A stretch of DNA of 49,688 nucleotides, taken from NCBI GenBank assembly GCA_025060195.1, contig JANXCQ010000001.1, positions 78,664 to 128,351 of the forward strand, given 5' to 3'. This document shows, piece after piece, positions 18,348-26,596 of this stretch (positions are counted from its first letter, which is position 1; every line of letters begins with the position of its first letter). Under the pieces are notes generated by a model. That model was not told the DNA's origin. It did no database searches and worked only from the letters and a program-made list of their open reading frames with translations. Source of the DNA: Gemmatales bacterium. GTDB lineage: Bacteria > Planctomycetota > Planctomycetia > Gemmatales > HRBIN36. Both the position numbers and the translations under genes were made by a program.

Positions 18348-19271
18348 TCACTGAGAAGCGTTTAGTTGAGCCAGTAGGTCGAAGCCGACAAGATCGCTCC
18401 AGGCGGCCAACAATCGTTGGGTAACCGGCCCTGGACACGAGAAAGTCCGATCATCTATTTGACGTACGGGAAGTAAGCAGAACGAACTGCTGGTGAGGAA
18501 TGCCTCGGTGGCTTGGTGCACGTCGTCGGGATGAATGACGCGGTAATGAAATGGATAACCGAGTGTATTGGCCAGCTCGGCAATCACTTGGACGCTGATC
18601 CCCGGAAGAACTCGGCTTAGGTCGGGGCTGAGGAGTGTATCATCAACAACCAGAACAAGATTAGCGAAGGAAGTTTCGAGCAACGAACCGTCGGCATCAC
18701 GGAGCAAGGCGGTGGCGCCGGGATGGAGGCGTTCGACGTGCCGTTGGGCGCGCCACCAGTGCAATCGGCTCCGATGTTTGGCGCGGCGGGGCAGTGCCGA
18801 GTCGGGCACCGCCAAGGGCAAGCTGACCAGGTGAAAGCCTTGATGCCAGAGCCGCGCGTATCGAGCCAAGGGTAAACGAAACGTATGCAGAGCGAGCGTT
18901 GGCTCGGAAGCAGAAGCGTCGGGAGGCTCGCGGCTCGTTGCGATGGGCTGATATTGTGGCACGGAGCCGGGAGTGGCCACGAGAACCAGAGCCAAGTCTT
19001 CGAGTGGTGCGAGCAGGGCGGTTTGGCGTCGGACTAGTTCCTCCACGATCTGAGTCAGTTCCTCCGCAGAATAGAGAATGGGGATGTCGCACAGTTCGGC
19101 GCTGGTGAAAAATCGTTGTAAGTGGGCGTGCCAGCGGAAGAGGCGGTGGCCGATGGTGCGACATAGGTCGGTAACCGTGGCGGCGTAAATAAGTCCCGCA
19201 TCCCAGACGGGCAGTGCTAGCTGTTGCGCGGGAATCCAACGACCGTTGAGCCACGCCCAGTCATGCTCCAT
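18348..19271 (-). CDS. PLP-dependent class IV aminotransferase (BCAT/ADC lyase/D-AAT type)
   Basis: A 307-residue fold-type IV PLP enzyme. Lys165 in PRRAKHRSRL is the expected Schiff-base lysine. LLETSFANLVLV matches the conserved E.s.sN motif, and GISVQVIAELANTLG follows. The start MEHDWAWLNGRWIPAQQLALPVWDAG has the typical beta strand and D-x-G turn. Candidate activities are branched-chain transamination, aminodeoxychorismate lyase or D-amino-acid transamination. The sequence does not decide between them, though the lack of long BCAT motifs favours the small ADC-lyase-like group. It lies 30 bp after pyruvate kinase and is probably co-transcribed with it. No strong SD is seen. Confidence 0.87.
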   Translation of the reverse strand: MEHDWAWLNGRWIPAQQLALPVWDAGLIYAATVTDLCRTIGHRLFRWHAHLQRFFTSAELCDIPILYSAEELTQIVEELVRRQTALLAPLEDLALVLVATPGSVPQYQPIATSREPPDASASEPTLALHTFRLPLARYARLWHQGFHLVSLPLAVPDSALPRRAKHRSRLHWWRAQRHVERLHPGATALLRDADGSLLETSFANLVLVVDDTLLSPDLSRVLPGISVQVIAELANTLGYPFHYRVIHPDDVHQATEAFLTSSSFCLLPVRQIDDRTFSCPGPVTQRLLAAWSDLVGFDLLAQLNASQ

Positions 19272-19301
19272 AGTGTTCTCGAGAGCCAGAGAAGATACGG
19301 A

Positions 19302-20717
19302 CTAAGCTTCGTAAACCAGCAGGCTGTGGCAGCCCGTGCCCGACCAATGGCTGCCGAGCACAAAGACGATGCGATCGCCGGGTTGTGTCCAGCCGTGTTC
19401 GTGGAGCCAACGGCGAACCACGGGCAGGAAATCGCTGGGTGCGGCGAGTTTCGGCAGGAAGACTGGTGTCACGCCCCAGTAAAGACACATTTGACTCACG
19501 GTTTCGGGCCGGTGGCTGAAAGCGAGGACAGGTGTGCGGAGCCGCTGTTTGGAGATCGCGAGGGCAGAATGGCCGCCTTGCGTGGCAACGACTACGAGCT
19601 TGGCATGAATCTGATCGGCGAGTTGGGCGGCTGCGCGCACTGTGGCGGTCAAGAGGTCGGTCCCTTGACGGTTCTTGTCGAGGGGAAATGGGGCCAGGGA
19701 TTCCACCCACGCTGCTTCGGTAGCCTGGGCGATTTGCCGCATAGTGTGTACGGCTTCGACGGGGTACAGTCCGCTGGCCGTCTCGGCCGAAAGCATCACC
19801 GCGTCGGTGCCGTCGAGGATAGCGTTCGCGACGTCGCTGACTTCAGCTCGAGTCGGCTGGGAATGATAGCGCATGCTTTCGAGCATTTGCGTGGCGGTGA
19901 TGACGGGTTTGCTGAAGAACCGGCAGCGAGCAATGATTTGTTTTTGGACTAACGGAACGCGGGCTAATTCGGTTTCAACGCCCAAATCGCCGCGGGCCAC
20001 CATGATGGCATCGCTCGCGCTGATGATGTCATCGAGATGGTCGAGAGCACAAGCACGTTCGATTTTGGCAACGATGGCGGCAGGCATATATCGTCGTTGC
20101 AGCTCCTGACGTAGGCGCTCGACGTCAGCGGCCTGGGCGACGAAACTCAGGCCAACGTAATCTACGCGTCGTCGTGCGGCGTCGTCTAAGTCCCGGAGGT
20201 CTTTTTCGGTAAGCGTTGGCAGATTCAACGGCGCGCCGGGAGCAGCAATTCCTTGTCGAGAGCGGATTTCCCCAGGGTAGGTGACGCGGAGGCGCACGCC
20301 GTCGCTTAGTTTCTCCACGACTTCGGCCGAGACCGTGCCATCGGCAAATACGAGAGTCGTTCCTACAGCAAGTTGGTCGAGCAAATGGGGATAATTACAC
20401 GTCAGGGCGTCGCTGGAAGGCGAGGGCTGTTTGACCAAGCGGAACGTCTGTCCGAGGGCCAGATGTAATGCTCCTCCAGACAGGTCGCCGAGACGCCATT
20501 TCGGTCCCGATAAGTCTTGCAGGATCGCTAGAGGCCGGCCCAGTTGCTCCGCAACACGTCGGACCAACTTGGCCATGCGGTCGTGCCAAACAGGTTGACC
20601 GTGAGCGCTATTGAGTCGGAAAACACTAACACCCGCTTCGGCCAATTGCCGAATCTTTTCTTCAGTTTCGCTGGCTGGACCTAAAGTGGCGACGATTTTA
20701 GTGCGTGGCAAGCGCAT
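19302..20717 (-). CDS. pyk: Pyruvate kinase
   Basis: Final glycolytic enzyme, PEP + ADP to pyruvate + ATP, 471 residues. Visible motifs are LGPAS, NSAHG (36-40, usually NFSHG), DLSGPKWRLG (68-77), FADGTV, the active-site lysine in VAKIERA, the metal site MVARGDLGVE, TATQMLESM and SDVANAILDGTDAVMLSAETA. Lys73 (GPK rather than GPE), Leu69 and Leu75 are the combination linked in the literature to K+-independent pyruvate kinases. The ATG at 20717 is used; an in-frame GTG at 20726 adds three residues. It is 54 bp after the IleRS stop and 30 bp before the aminotransferase, consistent with an operon. Confidence 0.96.
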   Translation of the reverse strand: MRLPRTKIVATLGPASETEEKIRQLAEAGVSVFRLNSAHGQPVWHDRMAKLVRRVAEQLGRPLAILQDLSGPKWRLGDLSGGALHLALGQTFRLVKQPSPSSDALTCNYPHLLDQLAVGTTLVFADGTVSAEVVEKLSDGVRLRVTYPGEIRSRQGIAAPGAPLNLPTLTEKDLRDLDDAARRRVDYVGLSFVAQAADVERLRQELQRRYMPAAIVAKIERACALDHLDDIISASDAIMVARGDLGVETELARVPLVQKQIIARCRFFSKPVITATQMLESMRYHSQPTRAEVSDVANAILDGTDAVMLSAETASGLYPVEAVHTMRQIAQATEAAWVESLAPFPLDKNRQGTDLLTATVRAAAQLADQIHAKLVVVATQGGHSALAISKQRLRTPVLAFSHRPETVSQMCLYWGVTPVFLPKLAAPSDFLPVVRRWLHEHGWTQPGDRIVFVLGSHWSGTGCHSLLVYEA

Positions 20718-20771
20718 AAAGACCACTCTGACAGCGAGTGTATCTGAGGGTCTGAGAAAAAATCGGGATTA

Positions 20772-23700
20772 TCAGGCTTTCTGCAGTTCGATGCGGAGCG
20801 GATAGCCGTCGAGTTTCACCTCCGTGCTCGCGGCATTGTTGCCCAGCGGTTGATTCGCCCAGCGGATGGTGAGGGTTTCCGCGCCGATGTAGTCGCGGTG
20901 GGCCTGGAGCGCTGCTTGTAATTCAGGGGCTTGGGCGTGAAGGTAAAGTACGATGCGATCTTCCAGTTCCAAGTTGGCCTGTTTGCGAAGGTTTTGCACG
21001 TGGCGCACTACGTCGCGGGCAAGTCCTTCGAGTTTGAGTGCGGCATCAATACGGATGTCGAGTAGCACCATGATACCGCGTTCTTCGGCAGTGACCCAGC
21101 CCTCAGGCGCTTGAGGAACAATTTGTAACTCCGATGGGAGGAGCGTTATCGCGTGCTCGCCGATAGCAACGGTGATGCTGTTGCCCTGGCGGAGATGGTG
21201 CGCCCAGGTTTCATGCTGTTGAGCATCGGCCTGAGAGAGGGCTTTGAGTAAAGCGGGAAATTGGGCGCCGAGTTTCGGGCCGAGTTGTTTGGCATCGGCC
21301 TCTACACGGTAAGTAACCAGTTGTTCGGTAACGGGCACCCAGGTAAGCTGCTTGACGTTCAATTCTTCGACAACGGGCTCGCGGAAGCGTTCGACAGCGC
21401 GGCGGACCTGTTCTTCTGCAGCTTGGATTTTCAGTTCGGCCAGGGGTTGGCGTACTTTGATTTTCGCAGCGTTACGAGCTGACAGGCCGAGCGAGACCAC
21501 GCGCAGCACTGTGGCCATGTCCTGCGATAGTTCGGGATCGACCAGCGCTTCGTTCGGCTCGGGATAATCGCATAGGTGCACGCTGAAGGGTAGAGCACCA
21601 TCGTCAATGCCGCGACCCCGTACTACAAGGTTCTGGTACATAGCCTCGGTGGTAAACGGAATAATTGGTGCCAAGAGCTGGCAGAGCGTGAGCAAGACTT
21701 CGTAAAGTGTCTGATAAGCGGCCAGCTTATCTTCGCTCGCCTCACTTTTCCAGAAGCGCCGACGATTGCGGCGGACGTACCAGTTGCTGAGCTTTTCATC
21801 CACGAATTTTTCCACTTCCAGGCAGACAGTCATGGCGTTATAGCGGTTCAATTCGCGACGGGCCGTTTGAATGAGTAGCTGCAGGTCGGAGAGAATCCAG
21901 CGATCCATCTCGGTACGTCGCTGCATGGGCACGGGGGGTAGTTTCGGATCAAAACGGTCGAGGCGGGCGTAGTTGGAGAAGAACGCGTATGTGTTCCAAA
22001 GTTTTAGAAAGAACTGGTTCCGAATTTCCTCAGCGGGCCGTGGGCCGAAGTTGATGTTCACCGCAGGATTGTGTCGGGCGAACATCCAACGGATGAGATC
22101 GGCGCCCATGGGCGGGCAGGTAAGGGTGCGGCCGTCTTTAGTTACGATGCTGTAGCCTTCGTCAGCGGCGCCTTCGAACGGGATCGCGTTCCCTTTCGAT
22201 TTGTGCATTTCTTCGCCGTCCTGGTCGCGGACAAGCGCATGCCCTAACAGGGTCTTGAACGGTGCCCGTTGTACCAGCATGGTACTCATGGCCAAAAGCG
22301 CATAGAACCAGTTGCGGAATTGGCCGGGGAAGCACTCGGTAATAAAGTCGGCGGGGAACCAGGTGCGCCAATAGGTGCGGTCGGGATCGTCGGGATGAAA
22401 TTCCGTGTTATAGCGCATGGTGGAAAACGGCACAATACCCGCATCGAGCCAGGGGTTGCCCACATCTGGAATACGAGCTGCTATGCCCCCACAACGCTCG
22501 CAGCGAATCTTCACCAGGTCGATCCAAGGCCGATGCGGACTGTGGCCTTCAAACTGTTCCCAACCAGCGATGGCACGTTCCCGCAATTCCTGACGGCCAC
22601 CGATGACGTCAAACCAACCGCACTGTTCACAGACCCAAATGGGCAGGGCCAATCCCCAATAGCGCTTCTTGGAGATCATCCAGTCGCCCATGTTACGGAG
22701 CCAATCCAACTCGCGCTGTAAACCAAATTCCGGGATCCAGGTTACTTCGTAACAGACGCGCATGATTTCATCGCGCCAGTCCATGCGGATGTACCATTCG
22801 TCGACAAGGCGGAACAGTAACTCGGTCTTGCAGCGCCAACAGTGAGGATAGTTGTGAGGATAAAGTTCTGTGGCTACAAGTAATCCCCGGTGTCGCAGCC
22901 AATCGAGCACGCGTTCTGTCAGTGCTGGTTCGTAAGCTAACATGCCTGTCAAGGGTCCAAAACCTTGGAGGAATCGGCCTTGCTCGTCAAGCGGAGCAAT
23001 GGGGGGTAATTTCTCGCGCTTGCCGAGTTCGAAGTCCTCCGCGCCGCAGCCGGGGGCGATGTGCACTATGCCCGTGCCCTCAGTTTCGCCGACAGCATCC
23101 CAAGCAATGACGCGGTGGGCCTCCTGGGCACTAACGGCCGCACTCCAGTTTTGCTGTTTGGCCACCTCGGCAATGTCTGCGGGATAGCCATAAGCCTCGC
23201 GCGAAGCCGGTAATTCGTCGAAGGGGCCCACATATCTCCAGCCCAACATCTCCCTGCCCCGGACTTCGCCCACAACTTCGTAACCGCCGCGTTCACGGAA
23301 CATCTGCTCCACCGTCTTCAATTTGGGCACGCCCTCCACCCACTCTTTACGGCGAAACTCCTCTTCCAACCTGGGATAGGTAAACGCCCCTTTCGCGACG
23401 TAGTAAAGCTCGTCCTGATGGCGGATTTTCAGGTAAGTCAGTTCGGGGTGAACGGCACAGGCCACGTTGCTGGAAAGCGTCCAAGGGGTCGTCGTCCAAA
23501 CGAGTAAGTTTTCGCCTGGACGATCACGTAAGGGGAACTTGACAAACACGGCGCGATGGGCTACGCGCTCGTAGCCCTCATGCATCTCCATTTGACTGAT
23601 GCCCACGGCACAGCGGGGACACCAGGGCATGGCATCGTACGCACGGTAGATCAGACCGCGCTGGTGGCAACGCTTGAGAAAGTGCCAGATGGTGTAATTG

Positions 23701-24224
23701 TTCTCCTCGGACATGGTGTAATAACTGCGTCGCTGGTCAGGCGGTTTGTGCCAATCTTCTTCGCGGTCCCAGTCCATCCAATACCCCAGGCGGATACTTT
23801 GTTGCGTTTGAATGCGTGCGAAACGGTCGACGCGCTGCTTACAAAGCTGTACGAAACGGTCGATGCTAGCGAATTTGTCGCCGGGCACTAGGTTTTCGAT
23901 GTCCTGCTTCGAGCGCAGTCCCAGTTCTTTTTCGACTTCCACCTCTACCCACAACCCTTGGCAATCGAAACCATTCTGATAGCGCAGTTCGTGGCCCGTC
24001 ATGGCTTTGAACCGCTGGAACAAGTCCTTGTACGTACGGCCCCAGGCATGATGCACGCCCATCGGGTTGTTGGCCGTGATCGGGCCGTCGAGAAACGACC
24101 ATTTCGGCTTGCCACGGTTTTTCTCCCGCAGCCTCTCAAAAGCCTGGCTTTCCTCCCAGAAACGGAGAATCTGCCGCTCCAAGGCGGGAAGATCGAGTGT
24201 CGTCTCTACCTTGTCGAAAGGCAT
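20772..24224 (-). CDS. ileS: Isoleucyl-tRNA synthetase, divergent form
   Basis: A class Ia aminoacyl-tRNA synthetase of 1150 residues that charges tRNA-Ile. The HIGH signature is HHAWG (58-62), within PITANNPMGVHHAWGR. The KMSKS region reads MHKSKGN (674-679 for HKSKGN). The editing domain threonine-rich motif is VWTTTPWTLSSN. ISKKRYWGLALPIW precedes a CxxC zinc site (CEQC, CERC). The HIGH and KMSKS variants place it in an unusual IleRS group rather than the E. coli type. The ATG at 24224 has a purine-rich GGAAAGGG upstream; 10 extra codons to 24254 are rejected. It leads the leftward run through pyruvate kinase to the double kinase. Confidence 0.94.
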   Translation of the reverse strand: MPFDKVETTLDLPALERQILRFWEESQAFERLREKNRGKPKWSFLDGPITANNPMGVHHAWGRTYKDLFQRFKAMTGHELRYQNGFDCQGLWVEVEVEKELGLRSKQDIENLVPGDKFASIDRFVQLCKQRVDRFARIQTQQSIRLGYWMDWDREEDWHKPPDQRRSYYTMSEENNYTIWHFLKRCHQRGLIYRAYDAMPWCPRCAVGISQMEMHEGYERVAHRAVFVKFPLRDRPGENLLVWTTTPWTLSSNVACAVHPELTYLKIRHQDELYYVAKGAFTYPRLEEEFRRKEWVEGVPKLKTVEQMFRERGGYEVVGEVRGREMLGWRYVGPFDELPASREAYGYPADIAEVAKQQNWSAAVSAQEAHRVIAWDAVGETEGTGIVHIAPGCGAEDFELGKREKLPPIAPLDEQGRFLQGFGPLTGMLAYEPALTERVLDWLRHRGLLVATELYPHNYPHCWRCKTELLFRLVDEWYIRMDWRDEIMRVCYEVTWIPEFGLQRELDWLRNMGDWMISKKRYWGLALPIWVCEQCGWFDVIGGRQELRERAIAGWEQFEGHSPHRPWIDLVKIRCERCGGIAARIPDVGNPWLDAGIVPFSTMRYNTEFHPDDPDRTYWRTWFPADFITECFPGQFRNWFYALLAMSTMLVQRAPFKTLLGHALVRDQDGEEMHKSKGNAIPFEGAADEGYSIVTKDGRTLTCPPMGADLIRWMFARHNPAVNINFGPRPAEEIRNQFFLKLWNTYAFFSNYARLDRFDPKLPPVPMQRRTEMDRWILSDLQLLIQTARRELNRYNAMTVCLEVEKFVDEKLSNWYVRRNRRRFWKSEASEDKLAAYQTLYEVLLTLCQLLAPIIPFTTEAMYQNLVVRGRGIDDGALPFSVHLCDYPEPNEALVDPELSQDMATVLRVVSLGLSARNAAKIKVRQPLAELKIQAAEEQVRRAVERFREPVVEELNVKQLTWVPVTEQLVTYRVEADAKQLGPKLGAQFPALLKALSQADAQQHETWAHHLRQGNSITVAIGEHAITLLPSELQIVPQAPEGWVTAEERGIMVLLDIRIDAALKLEGLARDVVRHVQNLRKQANLELEDRIVLYLHAQAPELQAALQAHRDYIGAETLTIRWANQPLGNNAASTEVKLDGYPLRIELQKA

Positions 24225-24419
24225 AGTCGGCCCTTTCCTAGAGGTTGCCAGCAAGAATCGGTAGAATGTGCCTTAGATATTCCCGCATACTCACTGGAAG
24301 AATTCTGTCATGCCCTATTGTAAAAAACATACACCACCGCTAGGCCCGCCTAATGTGATGAGCCACGGCTCAGCAATGCTCCGCGCCAGAAATACCTCGT
24401 GACAAAAGGCAGGCGACCT

Positions 24420-25085
24420 ATGCCTACTAAACCGCCAAAGAGCACCGTAACTGTCAAGAAGCCCTTACGATTGGCCGTGCTCATTAGTGGCACGGGCAAT
24501 ACTTTGCAGAATCTCATCGAGCACATCCGAGCACGGAAACTTCCTGGGGAGATCGTGCTGGTAATTTCGAGCAAGGCCGACGTCGCCGGGGTGGAAAAAG
24601 CGCGGCGTGCGGGGCTACCCACGGAGATTATTCCGCGCTCCTCGGCCGAGTCGGTCGAAACGTTCAGCCAAGCCATTTTTCACCGCTGCCGCGAAGTCCA
24701 GGCTGATTTGGTGTGCATGGCAGGTTTCTTGCATTTGCTGCGTATCCCCGACGATTTCCAAAATCGCGTGATGAACATTCACCCCGCATTGCTGCCGGCG
24801 TTTGGGGGCAAAGGCTATTACGGACTCCGTGTGCACCAAGCGGTGCTGGAATATGGTTGTAAAGTCTCCGGGTGCACCGTTCATTTTGCGGATAATGAGT
24901 ATGATCACGGCCCGATCATCGTGCAGCGGGTCGTACCCGTACTCGACGATGATACCCCCGAATCGCTGGCAGCACGGGTCTTTGAAGAAGAATGTGAAGC
25001 CTATCCCGAAGCGATTCGTCTCTATGCTGAAGGACGGCTGCGCGTCGAGGGCCGACGCGTACGGATTCTCCCGCGATGGCAATGA
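24420..25085 (+). CDS. purN: Phosphoribosylglycinamide formyltransferase PurN
   Basis: Transfers a formyl group from 10-formyl-THF to GAR in purine synthesis. The 221 residues show the nucleotide-binding ISGTGNTLQNL, LVCMAGFLHLL, catalytic Asn119 and His121 in MNIHPALLPAF, and Asp162 in NEYDHGPI. The ATG at 24420 is used; a GTG at 24399 would add seven residues. It is transcribed opposite to its neighbours: divergent from ileS with 195 bp between starts, and convergent with the nucleoside hydrolase (66 bp between stops). No other pur gene is near. Confidence 0.95.
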   Translation: MPTKPPKSTVTVKKPLRLAVLISGTGNTLQNLIEHIRARKLPGEIVLVISSKADVAGVEKARRAGLPTEIIPRSSAESVETFSQAIFHRCREVQADLVCMAGFLHLLRIPDDFQNRVMNIHPALLPAFGGKGYYGLRVHQAVLEYGCKVSGCTVHFADNEYDHGPIIVQRVVPVLDDDTPESLAARVFEEECEAYPEAIRLYAEGRLRVEGRRVRILPRWQ

Positions 25086-25151
25086 CAGGAGAGCAGTCGC
25101 CGCTGCTGGCAGTTCCACGCACATCCTCGAAAGGTACGGTTTCTTCAACGG

Positions 25152-26081
25152 TCAATTGGGGATATAGCGGCGGAAGATGCGGTATAGATGTTCGCGAACG
25201 ACGGAAATATGCACATCGGTTACCATGTCCACGTTGGGCGGAGCTCGCTTGGGAGTTAGGTCCACGACCGCCATTCCGCGTGTCAGTTCGCCGCGTGTCT
25301 CCACGTCCACGGTCATGGGACGCATGTGAAACGCTTGCCGGCAGGTCAGCACTGCCACGCCGAGTACGTCTTTCAAATGGAAGCCCTCGATACCGTATAA
25401 TCGCGAAGTCGCACCGACACCGTAATGCAGAATCTTCCGCAAAAACCGAGCCGAGCGGGTTTCGCGATCAGTGAGGGCCGCAATCTCCGCGGGGGAAATT
25501 AACAGTTGCCGCGTTATGTCGAGGGGCACGAGAATAATCGGCGCACCACAGCGCAGCACCTGCCGTGCCGACTCCGGATCACAATAAAAATGGAATTCCG
25601 CAACGGCCGAGGCGTTCCCAGGTTCCCGCCACGCGCCCCCGACCACGACGATTTGCCGCACGCGTTTTGCCAATTGCGGCTCTCGATCTAAAGAGCGCGC
25701 CAACACAGTCAGGGGACCTAAGCAGACCACCGTGATTTCGTTGGAATACTCGCTTGTCAACTCGACCAACAGCTTGTCTGACGGTAACGTCCGATGGCGC
25801 CCCACATAAGGCCAATGGATTCCACCTAGACCCCCCGGACCGTGGAGCCGCGACCCCTCCACCTCGTATCGCACGGGCAGAGCTTCTCCGAGTCGTGGCC
25901 AACGCGGGGGATCAAGATAGTCCACGACGATCTGGACGTTGCGGGTCGCCTCCTCGGCCGAGATATTTCCCGCTGTCGCCGCTATTCCCAGCACTTCCAA
26001 CTGCGGATCGTATAACGCTGCGGCGATGGCCACCGCCGTGTCTATCCCGGGATCGGCAATCAGCACAACTTTATGAGCCAT
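25152..26081 (-). CDS. Nucleoside hydrolase-like protein with altered active site
   Basis: A member of the inosine-uridine nucleoside hydrolase family, 309 residues, normal length. Family enzymes cleave the N-glycosidic bond of ribonucleosides using a Ca2+ held by four aspartates. The motif is DPGIDT (10-15): Asp10 and Asp14 are present but Asp15 is Thr. The C-terminal motif, usually HD, is Lys237-Asp238, so the fourth Asp is kept but the neighbouring His is not. The region VVVGGAWREPGNASAVAEFHFYCDPESA is well conserved, as is VPLDIT. It may hydrolyse an unusual substrate or be weakly active. A perfect 9-bp dyad lies 58 bp upstream of its start. Confidence 0.85.
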   Translation of the reverse strand: MAHKVVLIADPGIDTAVAIAAALYDPQLEVLGIAATAGNISAEEATRNVQIVVDYLDPPRWPRLGEALPVRYEVEGSRLHGPGGLGGIHWPYVGRHRTLPSDKLLVELTSEYSNEITVVCLGPLTVLARSLDREPQLAKRVRQIVVVGGAWREPGNASAVAEFHFYCDPESARQVLRCGAPIILVPLDITRQLLISPAEIAALTDRETRSARFLRKILHYGVGATSRLYGIEGFHLKDVLGVAVLTCRQAFHMRPMTVDVETRGELTRGMAVVDLTPKRAPPNVDMVTDVHISVVREHLYRIFRRYIPN

Positions 26082-26138
26082 ACCCTTATCTTAGCAACCG
26101 TTTCGTAACTCGGCGGGCAAGACCAAAGCTGGGAGGGA

Positions 26139-26162
26139 AAGCGTTGATTTTTTTCAACGCTT
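26139..26162. repeat. Perfect 9-bp inverted repeat with T6 centre
   Basis: AAGCGTTGA (26139-26147) and TCAACGCTT (26154-26162) are exact reverse complements around TTTTTT. It lies 58 bp upstream of the nucleoside hydrolase start. It could be an operator dyad or a leader hairpin; no U-tract follows the stem in either direction, so a terminator is unlikely. Confidence 0.6.
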
Positions 26163-26310
26163 GCTCACCAACTGCTATAAATCAGCGGGATGGTATGAAG
26201 TTGGGCACGGAGGAGGTTGGCAAAACTAGGCCACCTAAGTATCTAACTCTTGTTTAGGTAAGGGGAACCCTCGTTCGCGGGAGGTGCCTTTTCTGACGTG
26301 AGCAACCGCA

Positions 26311-26316
26311 TATAAT
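26311..26316 (+). promoter_or_regulatory. Consensus -10 box (TATAAT) upstream of tRNA-Ala
   Basis: A perfect TATAAT whose transcript would start near 26323 and run through the three-way junction into the tRNA 104 bp downstream. No good -35 hexamer is seen at 16-18 bp, so the call rests on the -10 box and on position. Confidence 0.4.
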
Positions 26317-26337
26317 TGCACGGCGAGAACTAGCTAC

Positions 26338-26391
26338 GTGCGGCTCGCGCGGAAGCGCGGTCTCGTGGAATCACGAGCAAGGAAGCCGTAC
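26338..26391 (+). ncRNA. Predicted three-way-junction RNA just upstream of tRNA-Ala
   Basis: Outer stem: GTGCGGCT (26338-26345) with AGCCGTAC (26384-26391), 8 bp including one G-U. Inner stem 1: CGCGC (26346-26350), GGAA tetraloop, GCGCG (26355-26359). Inner stem 2: CTCGTG (26362-26367), GAAT loop, CACGAG (26372-26377). The junction linkers are 0 nt, GT and CAAGGA. Nearly every base is paired or in a tight loop, and GGAA fits the GNRA class. It matches no RNA family I recognise. It could be a processed leader of the tRNA transcript or an independent RNA. Confidence 0.5.
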
Positions 26392-26419
26392 TGAGAAGGG
26401 CGATGGCTCATTGCGATTT

Positions 26420-26492
26420 GGGGCGGTAGCTCAAGTGGGAGAGCGCAGCTTTCGCAAGGCTGAGGTTACGGGTTCAAGTCCCGTCCGCTCCA
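26420..26492 (+). tRNA. tRNA-Ala (anticodon CGC)
   Basis: A 73-nt cloverleaf. The acceptor stem GGGGCGG/CCGCTCC contains the G3-U70 wobble that identifies tRNA-Ala. The D stem is GCTC/GAGC, the anticodon stem CAGCT/GGCTG with loop TTCGCAA (anticodon CGC, codon GCG), and the T arm ACGGG-TTCAAGT-CCCGT. The discriminator base is A. CCA is not encoded and must be added after transcription. Confidence 0.96.
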
Positions 26493-26596
26493 GTCAGCCT
26501 GCTTGTCTTGCGGGCTCCCCCAGCCGTTTGCAAACTGCACGCCTGGCTAATCCACACACAGATCGGATAACCTATTCGAGGCGCGATCCTACAAAT

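Larger units (their letters stand above)
26082..26419. other. Non-coding region with dyad, TATAAT box and folded leader
   Basis: No gene is seen between the nucleoside hydrolase start and the tRNA. The region holds a perfect inverted repeat (26139-26162), a consensus -10 box (26311-26316) and a compact three-way junction (26338-26391); each is listed separately. Confidence 0.6.

Noticed and set aside
15125..18348. tmRNA gene near smpB
   Set aside because: No tRNA-Ala-like ends or tag-peptide frame were seen; only SmpB is here.
26391..26398. CTGAGA resembling the TPP riboswitch core
   Set aside because: The rest of the THI-box consensus is absent and the neighbouring gene is a tRNA.
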